Below the pieces are notes generated by a model. It saw only the letters and a list, made by a program, of their open reading frames with translations, was not told where the DNA came from and searched no databases. Shown here piece by piece: positions 21,887 to 34,048 of a stretch of 64,000 nucleotides of DNA. Each line of letters opens with the position of its first letter. The first letter of the stretch is position 1. Source of the stretch: Hofstenia miamia (lineage: Eukaryota > Xenacoelomorpha > Acoela); assembly GCA_004352715.1 (NCBI GenBank), contig SCFE01000079.1:366628-430627 (forward strand), written 5' to 3'. The position numbers were made by a program, and so were the translations under genes.

Positions 21887-24383
21887 ATATTACATCTTGG
21901 TTTAAATTCTGATAAAGTAACAAAGAGAACAACCGTAAAGTTAGCAATAAATATTATCTATGGCTCTCATTAAGAACTCTGCTGTAGGATTGAAAAGAGT
22001 CTTGAAGTTTTCATGGATTTCAGTCTTACTTATTGCAAAATAGAAGTGTTTGTCAACGTTTCTAAGCAAAAAGTGAAATAGGAAAAATGTCTATGACTAC
22101 TCTATAATTCTTAAATATCAAAAAATCATCTTAAAATATGACTGATTGCAATTTTTTCAAATGTATGTTTTTGAAGTTAGGAAACTTGATTGAGAGAAAT
22201 TTCATGCAAATAGGAAACCATCAAAAACTTAACAGAAGAATAAGCAAACGTGGGAAGGATATATAAATTGGACAATTGAAGAAATATAAATGGGAACATA
22301 TTGCGATGTTTGTGCATATTCGAATGTCGAGAATGAGTTTTTTGGCTGTTTTCCCAGATAGACATAAATTCAACAAAATTTGAGAAAAGCAGTTCCACAA
22401 AAGATGAGCCTCTTTTATCAAGTATGAGATGGAGGTTAAAGACGAAGGCGAAGTAATAAACTGAACACCAAATTTCTTCTAATGAATCAACGAGTTTAGA
22501 TCCAATATTGAAATGCTATGAAAAAGTTAGTTGTTTCAAAAAAAAGAATTGGTAAACATTGTAAGGCAAATTCAGAAAAATCTTAATTTACAAGAAAATC
22601 AAAGGATGACATTTTTTGGCATTCTTCAAATTAAGCAACGAAATATTGCTGAGTTTCTATACCAATTTAGCTTTATCTGTATGTTTAAGTAGTAGACTTT
22701 ATGCCGATGCACAGGTAAATTCGGCAGTAGATATATCCGGTAGAAGCCATCTCGGAAGGGTGTCAGATTTAGAGACCTAAAAATGACGAATAGCTTTAAT
22801 GATATCCAAAAGCGTTGCTTCGGCTCATTGTATGAAGATGAAATTGGAATGTTATTGCCAGGCATGTCCATGGGACATCTTTTTCTGTCCCATCCTATCC
22901 CATTCCCTTCTATTCCAGGGGTTTCTCATTATAATATTAATATGGAATACAGTTCAAAAAAATTATTAAATTTATAAAAGTGTAGGTTTAGTCTCTATTA
23001 AATCGGATTACACGTACAAAGAGACATGCAAAATGACAACATTTATTTACTTTATTAACTTTAGAACTCAGAAATATAATCTAATTCCGGATTATTCTAC
23101 AATGAGAAATAAAAGAAGTGCGGTGTCCCATGGAAAAATCATTCCTATATACAACACTGGTTATTGCCATTCCACCACTATCCATGAGATTGAATACTAA
23201 AAATTTCGACCCAAAAATTCACTCTTCAATACAGAACTATGTTGTTATCACATCACACACATGCATTTCATATCTCTCAAAGAAGTGAATATGAAATGCA
23301 TATAAAATCGAATTACATAGATTAAGAAAAAACCTTAATTTTTTAAGAATATCGCTTAATGGTGAAGTTCACTTTGTGTTCTTATTAGACAAGTTAAATC
23401 TACGATTATGGCTACACAAATGTAAATATGTACTTTAAAATGTAACCTAGAGCAGATGAGTTAATCCAAAAAATCTTTGTGAAAATTTGAGTTGCGCATT
23501 TGAACTATTTTTAATGACCATCTTGGTATTGAGAAAGCATATCAATGTACAATAACTCTATTTGACCTACAAAATCAAAATTTTCCTTGAAGCAATACAG
23601 CCCTATTTTTTAAGAAGCTTGACGCTAATTGGATTTATACCTGTTTAGAAATGCTTTTTCTAACAAAGTTTACAGTTCAAAGAAATAGGAAATTGACCGC
23701 ACTTATTTAATTCAATTTAATTCAGAAGCCTCAGTATGTCTTAAAAAGTTTAAATTTGCTTAAAACTTTCTACAAACTGTGTACATATTTTAAATTTCAG
23801 GAAATTTGTGAGTCAGTAACTGTCGCGCTGTTTTACTTGCTAAGACAATATTGGGGCTGCTTGCAATTTCCGATACCTTTGTGTTGAGAACTTGGAATGA
23901 ATCTGTAAAGCTGGGCGAATATCGCAATATGTAATCATGGTTACTTGGCAAGACCGTGCAAAGATCTGGTAGCAACATTTTCCTGATGTGTGCGTCCGCG
24001 CAAGCATTGCTGACAGCTTATTAAAACCTTTCCCAAGCGCTAAAATATTTTGTCCAATGGGGCTATATGATCGCAATTGGGGTGAATTCATCAATTTAAC
24101 AAGCTGACAATTAAAAATAGGTTCGGAATGGCAGCTACAAGGGTATGTGTGCATGAGTCTGATATTAAGTTCTCTGCTCACAGTTTTTTGTTATGAAAGA
24201 GTGACACCCACCAATTTGTCTATAGAAAAAATTTTTATTCAAAATAATGGCAGTTAAATTCCAGAACCAAAGAAAATGATTGGATTGTTAATGTACATGT
24301 ACTTTTGCAATACATGCTTTATTAAACAATATGTCTTAAACATTTAAAGCCAGTGTTGGCTGAAAAATCATGGAGTGCTTGAG
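21887..24383. other. Long gene-free stretch
   Basis: No family is recognised on either strand. A C+T-rich patch at about 22880-22925 contains TCCCATCC/ATCCCATTCCC-type repeats. The minus-strand open frames at 23790-24181 lack motifs and are probably chance. Confidence 0.35.
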
Positions 24384-25467
24384 GCATGCTTAAACAGTGC
24401 TGAAAACACGTTTTTCCAATTTTATTTTCAGATGTTTTTTTCAAGTACGAAGCCACTCTTTGCTAGAAAGATAAAGTTCAAAAACTTGTGATTCGCTAAA
24501 AATGCTAAATCAAAATTTAATTGCAGCCAAAATTTATTCCTAAAGTATTTAAACCATATTACTTTGGTATTTTTCTATTTTTATTATTTTGTGAATTTTT
24601 TGTGTATTTCTGTTAAGATATTTATTAAAAATAACTTGTTTTAAACGTTTTAAATGTTTAAGAAGGTTTAAATTTTTTTCTCTAAAGAACATAATTTTCC
24701 CAACCATGCTTAAGACTATGGAACAAGAGGCTGCAACTGGTTGCTAGTATAACTACTATGTGTATTCTCAGTATTTTTGCTTCTGCCTTTATTCATTTAC
24801 TATTAGCGGTTCACAACGATTCGCATACAGAAATTACACATGTAAGCCAACTGAAATTTCGCTTGGATTTTCAAAGACGCAGTGGTTGCCCTAACATTTA
24901 TACAATCAAATTATTTCAGTGGTTAATAATCAGATGATTTTTCTGCTGGAGTACCCTGCTTCAAGAATTCTGAAGAAAGTAAAAAAAATAACTTTGAAAT
25001 AAATTGATAATTTAATTAAGTTTCAATTCTTAAAATTTGCTATATTCGGCTTGTAGTTTCTAGAATTCTATTTAGATTAGTTTTACTTACTTGATTACAA
25101 TTTTCTATAATAATACTAGCATTTAAAGAAGTGGGTGATGACGATTATATCTCTGACCGATCTACTGCAGTGTCAAAAGCAAAACTACTTTTTACAAAGC
25201 AAGCATTTCGGAGTCTCCCTCACAACAGTAAGACATCCATAGCTCCAAATAAGGAGATTGCAACACCGCTTATCCAACTGCCATGAAGGAGACTTTAAGT
25301 TGTTCTTCATGTCATTGCGATTTTGTGAGCGAGACAACGCAATGTCTTCTTCCCTCCTTATCACTGATTCGATGAAAGCGGCTGTCCATTCCGGGTTATG
25401 CTGACAAACCGACGTTGAAGCGCCCGAGTGAATCGTGTGCTCTTAGCGTCAGAACCGGAATGCATTG
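24384..25467. other. Contig overlap, first copy of a 1084-bp duplication
   Basis: It matches 25731-26814 (offset 1347) with at least one base difference: GATGATTTTT near 24934 against GATGGTTTTT near 26281. A single N at 25730 separates the contigs. A small mismatch level suggests two haplotypes of one locus joined end to end. Confidence 0.8.
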
Positions 25468-25729
25468 ATACTGGAATTTCGGGTCAGTTTATATGCACGA
25501 AAAGAGCAAACATTTAAATATTGTCAAATAGTTGTGCGGATGCTTTTTATTGACACAAGTTCGATGTTGTGCGAAAGGCGAGTAGAAAAAAATGGATGTT
25601 CAAAATTTTAGCATTTTTCAATCAATTGTGAAACTCATTTTTAAAACTAAGCATTTAAATTCAACGTCAATTGTTAACATTGGCTAAAACAAAAAATGAC
25701 CCCTATCATTATATATATATATATATATA
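25021..25729. repeat. Structured dispersed repeat, copy B
   Basis: It is nearly identical to 319-985 and keeps every stem described there; the loop of the small hairpin differs (CCAAATAAGG against CCGAATAAGG). Near the 3' end it carries an extra stretch (about 25665-25690) before the terminal (TA)n at 25709-25729, which is absent from copy A. Confidence 0.85.
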
Positions 25730-25730
25730 N

Positions 25731-26814
25731 GCATGCTTAAACAGTGCTGAAAACACGTTTTTCCAATTTTATTTTCAGATGTTTTTTTCAAGTACGAAGC
25801 CACTCTTTGCTAGAAAGATAAAGTTCAAAAACTTGTGATTCGCTAAAAATGCTAAATCAAAATTTAATTGCAGCCAAAATTTATTCCTAAAGTATTTAAA
25901 CCATATTACTTTGGTATTTTTCTATTTTTATTATTTTGTGAATTTTTTGTGTATTTCTGTTAAGATATTTATTAAAAATAACTTGTTTTAAACGTTTTAA
26001 ATGTTTAAGAAGGTTTAAATTTTTTTCTCTAAAGAACATAATTTTCCCAACCATGCTTAAGACTATGGAACAAGAGGCTGCAACTGGTTGCTAGTATAAC
26101 TACTATGTGTATTCTCAGTATTTTTGCTTCTGCCTTTATTCATTTACTATTAGCGGTTCACAACGATTCGCATACAGAAATTACACATGTAAGCCAACTG
26201 AAATTTCGCTTGGATTTTCAAAGACGCAGTGGTTGCCCTAACATTTATACAATCAAATTATTTCAGTGGTTAATAATCAGATGGTTTTTCTGCTGGAGTA
26301 CCCTGCTTCAAGAATTCTGAAGAAAGTAAAAAAAATAACTTTGAAATAAATTGATAATTTAATTAAGTTTCAATTCTTAAAATTTGCTATATTCGGCTTG
26401 TAGTTTCTAGAATTCTATTTAGATTAGTTTTACTTACTTGATTACAATTTTCTATAATAATACTAGCATTTAAAGAAGTGGGTGATGACGATTATATCTC
26501 TGACCGATCTACTGCAGTGTCAAAAGCAAAACTACTTTTTACAAAGCAAGCATTTCGGAGTCTCCCTCACAACAGTAAGACATCCATAGCTCCAAATAAG
26601 GAGATTGCAACACCGCTTATCCAACTGCCATGAAGGAGACTTTAAGTTGTTCTTCATGTCATTGCGATTTTGTGAGCGAGACAACGCAATGTCTTCTTCC
26701 CTCCTTATCACTGATTCGATGAAAGCGGCTGTCCATTCCGGGTTATGCTGACAAACCGACGTTGAAGCGCCCGAGTGAATCGTGTGCTCTTAGCGTCAGA
26801 ACCGGAATGCATTG
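25731..26814. other. Contig overlap, second copy
   Basis: Repeat of 24384-25467. It is cut off by the 1000-N gap at 26815, so the overlap probably continued into the gap. Confidence 0.8.
26365..26814. repeat. Structured dispersed repeat, copy B' (truncated by gap)
   Basis: This is the same locus as copy B repeated by the contig overlap. It includes the first set of stems and the second up to CCGGAATG, then runs into the gap. Confidence 0.8.
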
Positions 26815-27814
26815 NNNNNNNNNNNNNNNNNNNNNNNNNNNNNNNNNNNNNNNNNNNNNNNNNNNNNNNNNNNNNNNNNNNNNNNNNNNNNNNNNNNNNN
26901 NNNNNNNNNNNNNNNNNNNNNNNNNNNNNNNNNNNNNNNNNNNNNNNNNNNNNNNNNNNNNNNNNNNNNNNNNNNNNNNNNNNNNNNNNNNNNNNNNNNN
27001 NNNNNNNNNNNNNNNNNNNNNNNNNNNNNNNNNNNNNNNNNNNNNNNNNNNNNNNNNNNNNNNNNNNNNNNNNNNNNNNNNNNNNNNNNNNNNNNNNNNN
27101 NNNNNNNNNNNNNNNNNNNNNNNNNNNNNNNNNNNNNNNNNNNNNNNNNNNNNNNNNNNNNNNNNNNNNNNNNNNNNNNNNNNNNNNNNNNNNNNNNNNN
27201 NNNNNNNNNNNNNNNNNNNNNNNNNNNNNNNNNNNNNNNNNNNNNNNNNNNNNNNNNNNNNNNNNNNNNNNNNNNNNNNNNNNNNNNNNNNNNNNNNNNN
27301 NNNNNNNNNNNNNNNNNNNNNNNNNNNNNNNNNNNNNNNNNNNNNNNNNNNNNNNNNNNNNNNNNNNNNNNNNNNNNNNNNNNNNNNNNNNNNNNNNNNN
27401 NNNNNNNNNNNNNNNNNNNNNNNNNNNNNNNNNNNNNNNNNNNNNNNNNNNNNNNNNNNNNNNNNNNNNNNNNNNNNNNNNNNNNNNNNNNNNNNNNNNN
27501 NNNNNNNNNNNNNNNNNNNNNNNNNNNNNNNNNNNNNNNNNNNNNNNNNNNNNNNNNNNNNNNNNNNNNNNNNNNNNNNNNNNNNNNNNNNNNNNNNNNN
27601 NNNNNNNNNNNNNNNNNNNNNNNNNNNNNNNNNNNNNNNNNNNNNNNNNNNNNNNNNNNNNNNNNNNNNNNNNNNNNNNNNNNNNNNNNNNNNNNNNNNN
27701 NNNNNNNNNNNNNNNNNNNNNNNNNNNNNNNNNNNNNNNNNNNNNNNNNNNNNNNNNNNNNNNNNNNNNNNNNNNNNNNNNNNNNNNNNNNNNNNNNNNN
27801 NNNNNNNNNNNNNN
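26815..27814. other. Assembly gap of 1000 N
   Basis: The gap is exactly 1000 N. It follows the structured repeat and is followed by a short (TA)n run. Confidence 0.95.
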
Positions 27815-27831
27815 TATATATATATTCTGAA

Positions 27832-27985
27832 AAATTTTGAAGCTCTGTTTTTACTATATCATTATATTCCTTCTTCAGAGCGTTATATTATTCTAGAGTG
27901 TTATCAACACCCATAATGATTTGCACCAACCAGGAGACTTTGAAACGACTGCCATCTTATCATCTGCATATTCACGTTAATGTAT
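27832..27985 (-). pseudogene. Dead last exon of a third carbonyl-reductase-like gene
   Basis: On the minus strand this decodes as IH, stop, REYADDKMAVVSKSPGWCKS, lining up with IHSREHADDNIAVVSMCPGW of the last exon of gene 2 (41071 downwards). The splice acceptor is destroyed: the AG just before the first codon of gene 2's exon is AA here (positions 27986-27987). Beyond the PGWCK motif the match fades, although the complement of the IMELNGKF region is still faintly visible near 27835. No other exons are seen; upstream exons would have lain toward 28100-28300, where I find none. It is a relic of an ancestral SDR cluster or a gene fragment moved by transposition. Confidence 0.75.
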
Positions 27986-28339
27986 TTAAGTATATCTTTA
28001 CCACTTATCATCAGTTGCACTACAAGTATTCTAAAGATCGTAGAACGGTTGATGATATGAAAAGTGTTCGTCTAGTTGTGCAAGTAAAGAGATTATAGTA
28101 ATAGCAATATAATTTATCGTTTTACTACCTTTATTAGGAGTGAAACGGGAAGGAAATTTAATATGAATTATAACTAATGAAATTATAGATATGAAGTTTT
28201 TAGAAAAATATTTCTGTGCTTTTGTTATAAAGTGAAAGCTACATGAGGTTATTATGTCCATTTTTGATTGATTCAAGTACATTTATCTCATTCACATTAG
28301 TGTTTGTGTGATAATAAATATCACAAAAATTACAACTTT

Positions 28340-28960
28340 TCTGAAAAAATTAAAGTTTTGTTTTATACTATTTCAAAATATTTATTATATATAATCAAAA
28401 GAATTCAAATAAAGAATAGAATCAAATTTATGAAAAATTCAATACCAATAACAAAGAGTGTGAAATATTTCGGTTTAACTGAATTGGGATGAACATGTTG
28501 AATCTACTAGAAAAAAAAGTGAATTTCATTGTATCACCAGTTTCATATCTACTGAGCTATATGAAGAATGAACCAAAAAATTACATATATTCAATATGTT
28601 AATTAAGCCAAATTATCTATATGCATCTGAAGTATTTGTACCAAGATTAACGAAAAAGAAACATTAAGGTTTTAAAAAGATCTATTAAACTATTTGCTAG
28701 GATTTCAAAATTTGAACATTAAACAAAAAATATTTATTTTCAATTGTAAATAATGCCTTTAAATCGCAATTTAAAAATAATCAAAAAGATAATCGACAGA
28801 TCTAATCACCCATTAAATGAAAGCTTTTTGAAAAGCACGATGGAAAATATTGGAACATTACTAAGATCAGCACTATCATATAAAACATTATGCACTAAGA
28901 CCTTCGTTCCAGCAGCTATTCGATGTATAAATAAAGAGGTATTTATAACAAATTTATAGA
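28340..28960 (+). pseudogene. LINE 3' fragment (C-terminus of ORF2)
   Basis: Segments in shifting frames match the end of APE-type LINEs: SVKYFGLTELG (about 28459), PNYLYASEVFVPRLTKK (about 28609-28660), and the open stretch 28753-28959 with IIDRSNHPLNESF and TKTFVPAAIRCINKEV. The last resembles the usual closing motif in which a histidine-proline-leucine precedes SFIPAAIR. Several stops are present. The stop at 28957-28959 is probably the authentic end of the frame. Confidence 0.75.
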
Positions 28961-29055
28961 TATTTATGAACATATACATGTATACAAAATTCGTATTTAC
29001 ATTTGTAAAATTATTGTTGCGGAAACAAAACTTTTTATAATACATGTAATAATAA

Positions 29056-29092
<37 letters not shown>

Positions 29093-29258
29093 NNNNNNNN
29101 NNNNNNNNNNNNNNNNNNNNNNNNNNNNNNNNNNNNNNNNNNNNNNNNNNNNNNNNNNNNNNNNNNNNNNNNNNNNNNNNNNNNNNNNNNNNNNNNNNNN
29201 NNNNNNNNNNNNNNNNNNNNNNNNNNNNNNNNNNNNNNNNNNNNNNNNNNNNNNNNNN
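29093..29258. other. Assembly gap of 166 N inside a (TA)n microsatellite
   Basis: (TA)n runs flank the gap on both sides (29060-29091 and 29259-29286), so the missing sequence is likely more of the same repeat. Confidence 0.9.
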
Positions 29259-29291
<33 letters not shown>

Positions 29292-29397
29292 CAAAAGGAT
29301 TTATTTTTGGGAATTCAATCTGATGCTCAAATTTCAAATAGGAATCACTTTAGAATTTATAATTGTAATTAAAATTATGATTAGCGTGTATTTAAGG

Positions 29398-30040
29398 TAG
29401 AGATGAGCGCGGAGTCAAAATTTTAAACTGCAACCGCACCGCAAGATCAGATTTCGAACCGCAACCGCACCGCACCGCAAGAATTTCCACCGCAACCGCA
29501 CCGCTCCGCAAGAACTTTCATTATATCCGCAAGACTCCGCAAAAAATACAAGGAGAATTTAAACTTTTTAAAAAAAATAATACTACAAAGGTTATCACAT
29601 ATGTAAGGTTGTACAAATGAAATTTTACTTCCTGGCAAAGTGGACGAATGGCAAATTAGCACCGATTAAAATGTTTGGCTGAAGTGCTTGTTGAAAAGAA
29701 TTGCTTCAAGAGTATCTGGTTCCATGTTCTGGCGCCGTTCTTCTAAAATGCGCCCCGAAGCAGAGAAAATTCGTTCACTGGTCGCCTCCGATGCCGGAAT
29801 GGCTAGTATAAAACTAGCCAGCTTGCTTAGTTTCGGAAAGTCGGCTGTGTTCTGTGACCACCACTCCAACAGATTTTCACAGGAAACGATTGTACGCAGT
29901 CGCAGGCAGCTATACGCCAGATTCACATTAATTTACAAATCAACAAACCGCAACCGCATCGCACCGCAGAAAACGTATCCGCAACCGCACCGCGGTTAAC
30001 CGCGGACTCCGCGGATTAATCCGCACCGCGCTCATCTCTA
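29398..30040 (-). mobile_element. hAT deletion derivative with perfect 8-bp duplication
   Basis: TAGAGATGAGCGCGG starts at 29398 and its exact reverse complement ends at 30040. ATTTAAGG flanks both sides (29390-29397 and 30041-30048), a perfect 8-bp target-site duplication. Subterminal regions on both sides are packed with CCGCAACCGCACCGC-type repeats, as is common where hAT transposases bind. The centre encodes only the last part of a hAT transposase, so the element is a 643-bp internally deleted, non-autonomous copy that would need a helper. The perfect ends and duplication indicate a fairly recent insertion. Confidence 0.95.
29666..29926 (-). pseudogene. hAT transposase C-terminal (dimerisation) domain remnant
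   Basis: The 86-residue open frame contains WWSQNTADFPKLSKLA, then ILAIPASEATSERIFSASG and RILEERRQNMEPDTLEAIL. This is the hAT-family dimerisation domain, which closes the catalytic fold and carries the third acidic residue region. The N-terminal BED finger and the first two catalytic aspartates are absent, so it cannot act alone. It runs opposite to the plus strand between the two CCGCAC-rich subterminal arrays. Confidence 0.92.
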
Positions 30041-30189
30041 ATTTAAGGTCACGCCCAAGTATAACCGGTTCTGTGCTTACATGTAAATGAGACCAATTAA
30101 AGAATTATTTAGAAACGAGCAGGACAACCATGTAAAGGACTAGTACAATAAGTGGCATACCTTCAAAATAACTAGTTGATTTGGTTGAG

Positions 30190-30610
30190 TACAAATGCAC
30201 CCGATCTACTGCAGTGTCAGAAGCAATACATTACTTCCAAACAAAGCAAGCATTTCGGAGTCTCTCTCACCACAAAGGAAATCCGTAGCTCTGTGGGAGA
30301 TTGCGGTGCCGCTTTTCCTGTTTGCAGTGAGTGAGACTGTAGTGAAGTCAGAATAAATTCAATTCAAAAGTTTCGATGAAGGCGGCTGTCATTTCCGTGT
30401 TGCCCTGAGCATTACAGAGACAGTGGACGTAGAGAAACATAAGAATGAATCAAATGCTCTAAACGTCACCACGGAATGCAGTTAAAATGAAGCATGCGAT
30501 CATTTTTATACAAAAACCGAGTAAACACTCAACTATTGACGCACGTGATTCATATTTACTCAGTTTGCTTTCTCATGATAAAGTGCACGACACACAAATC
30601 AAATTATGAG
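30190..30610. repeat. Structured dispersed repeat, diverged copy D
   Basis: It aligns with copies A and B over CCGATCTACTGCAGTGTC, GCATTTCGGAGTCTC, TAGCTC, GATGAAGGCGGCTGTC and CGGAATGCAG, with many changes between. Stems are kept: AGTCTCTCTCAC (30259-30270) against GTGAGTGAGACT (30327-30338), 11 of 12 paired; CAAA (30273-30276) against TTTG (30321-30324), where A has CAGT/ACTG; AGGAAA/TTTCCT; GAGCATT/AATGCTC; and TTTCCGTG (30392-30399) against CACGGAA (30470-30476). It lacks the CATTGCG/CGCAATG hairpin of A. The match goes on after the core (GAGTAAACA near 30518 against GAGCAAACA in A) with lower similarity. Confidence 0.75.
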
Positions 30611-32734
30611 AGTTCAATCATGTGACACAATTTCACAGTCCAACAAAAATATAGCAATGCTATTCTTAGTACATTTTGGAGTTTAAACCGAGGGGTGTTT
30701 TAAGAGCACCCTCCCCCACTTCTTCCCATTATAAAATCAATTGTATATATCACTAAGCAGCAAACTTAGCAGGGCAATAGCCTACATTTTGCAGTGAATA
30801 CTAAGAACAAAAAAATCGATATTTTAAAACTCTGACGTCATAGTGTGTGCTGAAGTGATATGTAATGCAGAAATATTTGAAAAATTTGTTCCAAGACAAT
30901 TTGGTCTTTTTGGTGGCCAATGGCAAACTGAACATATTGAGAATATAATAATTTGATGTCAGCTTTATCTGACGCCCTGAAGCGAATGTAACTATCAATA
31001 TAAATACTAACTTTTTTTAAAAATGTGTGTATACTAGAAAAATCATATAAGTATGATTCTTATTTTTAGATGTCTCTCTCGAAACAAAGTTTTAGGTAAA
31101 GCGAAAAATGGGGGCCACATCTTCTCTAAAGTTAGAGATGTAACATTATTCTTAATGTGGGTGTTGAGAAAGCAATTTTTTGCTTTCAAGCTTGCATAAA
31201 TTAATTTAAATTATAATTCTGTTTGAACACGGGTTTGAGAAGACCGCAAAAGAGAGAATATCCTAAAAAGTAAGAGATCATCCAAAACTAGATGTACAAT
31301 GTCGACATACTTTCCACCTTGAAGCTTATTGCCTTGCTAAACAAATTGTTAGTAAGTCCAAGCATATGCATTCAAATGGCTTAGAGAACATTTGAAAGAG
31401 GAATTCTACTGTGATGTCACTCATAGCGTTAGTGATAGGTGTTTTGTTTCCAAATTTTTGGGGTCAATATATATCATTCATTCGTCAGAAAACATGACTT
31501 CTAGTCAGAAAGCTGCAATACATCACATCACGCATCTGATGTTGCAAAATTATTCACTGAGAATGCTTTACTATCAATAAAATTAAAATGCAAATTTTCA
31601 GATTCTAGCAATTGCCCATTATTGAGTGACTAGTAACATTCAAATAAAGTGAGTTATTCTCAGTTCTGATTCAAAATCCTTGCATCACACAAGTAGCAAA
31701 ATTCTTTGCTTGCTGAAATCTGTTTCAAGTTTTACATCTGAAGCAGTATTATTTAATAAAATTTTCTATATACCAAGAAATTAGAAAGTTTTCATAGGTA
31801 ATATTTTCAAATAGACATTGAATATTCTCCAAAAGTGATAATTCTCCTTTATTGTAGAACCGTTTCCCCTTTAATAGACTATTCAGATAAACAAGTTATT
31901 CACTCATCTAAACTCAAAGGGTTTTGAAAATTCTTGAAAATTTATAAAATATCTTGAAAAACATTCTTGGAGAATATACAATGTGTTTTTTGTAAAATAA
32001 TTTTCCATCCCTGATTCTCCAAACTTTGCATGTTTATGTGCTGAGGCATTGAAAATATATTGAGAAATCCATCACATATTACAATATCGTGGCTATTTGG
32101 ATAGGTGTCATGGGAACAAGCTATATTCATGTTGCAATAATTTCTAATTAATAAAGTTTATCTTCACTTCTTCATAAATTGCAGAATGTTTTATTATGTG
32201 CTAACGTGTTGGACTTGTTCATTTTGACACACACGATCTCAAAGATGTTTTCATGACTACTGGGAGCGAAATCCCATAAGACTTCTACAGGTCGGCTGTT
32301 GAATCAATCATTAGATGATTCTACTTATGTCTTGAACAGGACGATGATGTGTTTGCCACTAAATTTTTTGATCATTTTATTAGTATGCATTCCCTTAAAT
32401 TTGAATCACTGAGCCCTACGGGACTGGGACCAGTAAATTTAAGAGTACACAGCCATGCAGAACCCTGCCTTTTCATTCAATACAATTTATCAAGCATATA
32501 TTTACATGTATAGTATTAAAATGTTTACATATACATAGCTTTGTAGTGCTTTGTTCCGAGAATTTCAAGCTCGGACTGTGAAATTCGTAAATTTAACGGG
32601 GAAATCAGAGTCATTCTTATTTGCAGGTCAATTCATTTAAATTTCCACACCTGTAAATTTTTCGGAAGCTATTGCATTATTTATTTCCAAGAAGATGACA
32701 ATGATTAAATGTTTATCAATAACATGAATATATA
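30611..32734. other. Long gene-free stretch
   Basis: No family is recognised. Short open frames (30801-30998 minus, 31392-31580 plus) carry no motif. A TGGGACC-type patch near 32415 resembles others near 34255 and 34375. Confidence 0.35.
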
Positions 32735-32925
32735 CAGTATGCGACAGCAAGTTATGAACACGCACTAAAACACTAAAACCATTGGTTTGACCCATTATCT
32801 AAACATTGTTAGTGACATCGTGAATTGAACAGCCCCATAACCATCTCGGATTTTTTATACAGCAACGACATCATTTAAAAATCAATAAATTAATCATTTG
32901 ATCCATTGTTTGTTTGCTTTTTGAT

Positions 32926-33974
32926 ATGGCAACTATCAATGAAAGAGAACGCAAGCGAGTTGAAATTATCGCTCTACACAAAAATACTTTCAAGACAATG
33001 AGACAAATTGCAAGTGATTGAAATGTAGCTGTTGGAATGGTGCACAAGGTTATAACGCAAGAAGAAGCAACTGGCAACATTGATCTTCATTATAGCAATT
33101 GCGATGGCTCAAACAAAAAGTTTAACGATAGAGATTTGCGTCAGATCAGGGATATTTCGATCAAGAGTCCAAGTCTCACAGCAGCAGGTGTTCGATCTCA
33201 AATGGACGGAAGGTGAGACGACGTCTCATTGCGCACAGTACAGCGCACACTCAATGAGGCTGGCTGTCGTGCAGTTAAGACAACAAAATGCCCGTTNNNN
33301 NNNNNNNNNNNNNNNNNNNNNNNNNNNNNNNNNNNNNNNNNNNNNNNNNNNNNNNNNNNNNNNNNNNNNNNNNNNNNNNNNNNNNNNNNNNNNNNNNNNN
33401 NNNNNNNNNNNNNNNNNNNGTGAAGCATCCTGGGCAGGTGATGATTTGGGCATTTTTTTCATTCCAGGGTACGGGACGCGTGCATGTTGTTGAGGAAAAT
33501 TTGAAAAGTGATGAATTTATCGAGAAAATCATCGACAGAAGAGTTTTGCCGCAATTGCATGATTGGTTTGCGAACGGTGAAGGAGTTTTTCAGCAGGACA
33601 ATGCTTCTTGCCATGTTAACAGGAAAGTTCTTGATCACCTAAAAGGGAACAACGTTTGCGTCCTTCCTTGGCCCCCTTCTTCACCGAACATAAACCGGAT
33701 TCAAAAACGTTAGGCAATTGTAAAACGTCGTGTTCGCAGCCACTGTCCATCTATCAAGAAAGAAATTATCACCGCATTTCTCTCAGTGTGGAATGGAGAC
33801 GAAGAACTGCAAGAAATGTGTAAAAAACTAGTAATATCTATGCCGGAGAGAGTGGCAGATTTATTACGAAACACGGGTGAATCAACGAAATTTTTTGACT
33901 ATTCTCACATATATCAATGTTTATTATGTGTTTATTTTCAGTTGAAAAGGTTTCAATATGACAATTGTTTTTAA
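32926..33974 (+). pseudogene. Tc1-like transposase, broken
   Basis: It begins MATINERERKRVEIIALHK, the first helix-turn-helix. In-frame stops follow at QIASD-stop-NVAVG, after QMDGR and after IQKR. The GRPR-equivalent and first catalytic aspartate region are lost in the N gap (33297-33419). VKHPGQVMIWAFFSFQGTG and FQQDNASCHVN (second aspartate kept) are clear. The third acidic residue, normally in PDLNPIENLW, is replaced: the sequence reads SPNINRIQKR and then a stop. With three stops and a missing catalytic residue the copy is inactive, although its ends could still be moved by a helper. The D-to-E spacing here would be the usual 34. Confidence 0.9.
33297..33419. other. Assembly gap of 123 N within the Tc1 transposase
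   Basis: N run. Going by the normal family length, the missing part is the central part of the transposase with the first catalytic aspartate. Confidence 0.95.
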
Positions 33975-34048
33975 TTTTACTTATTGTCTTCCTGAAGTAA
34001 AAGAAGCATATTTTCGTACCTGTTCACAACCTGCTGTCGCGTACTGTA

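Larger units (their letters stand above)
32735..34046 (+). mobile_element. Tc1-like transposon with intact ends, dead transposase
   Basis: Inverted ends start CAGTATGCGACAGCA at 32735 and match the complement ending at 34046 with few differences. TA flanks both sides (32733-32734 and 34047-34048). The 1312-bp length is normal for the superfamily. A 123-N gap lies inside the transposase. The family differs from the elements at 1644 and 52505, judging by ends and protein. Confidence 0.92.

Noticed and set aside
24761-24960. Short hydrophobic frame with a possible signal peptide (also at 26105-26320)
   Set aside because: The copy at 24761 acquires a stop at the only known variant site, neighbours are non-coding and no gene context is present; probably chance.
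26762-27916. Three long plus-strand frames of 342-384 residues
   Set aside because: Almost entirely unknown residues from the gap at 26815-27814.
29093-29294. Minus-strand frame of Ile-Tyr repeats
   Set aside because: Translation of (TA)n and the 166-N gap.
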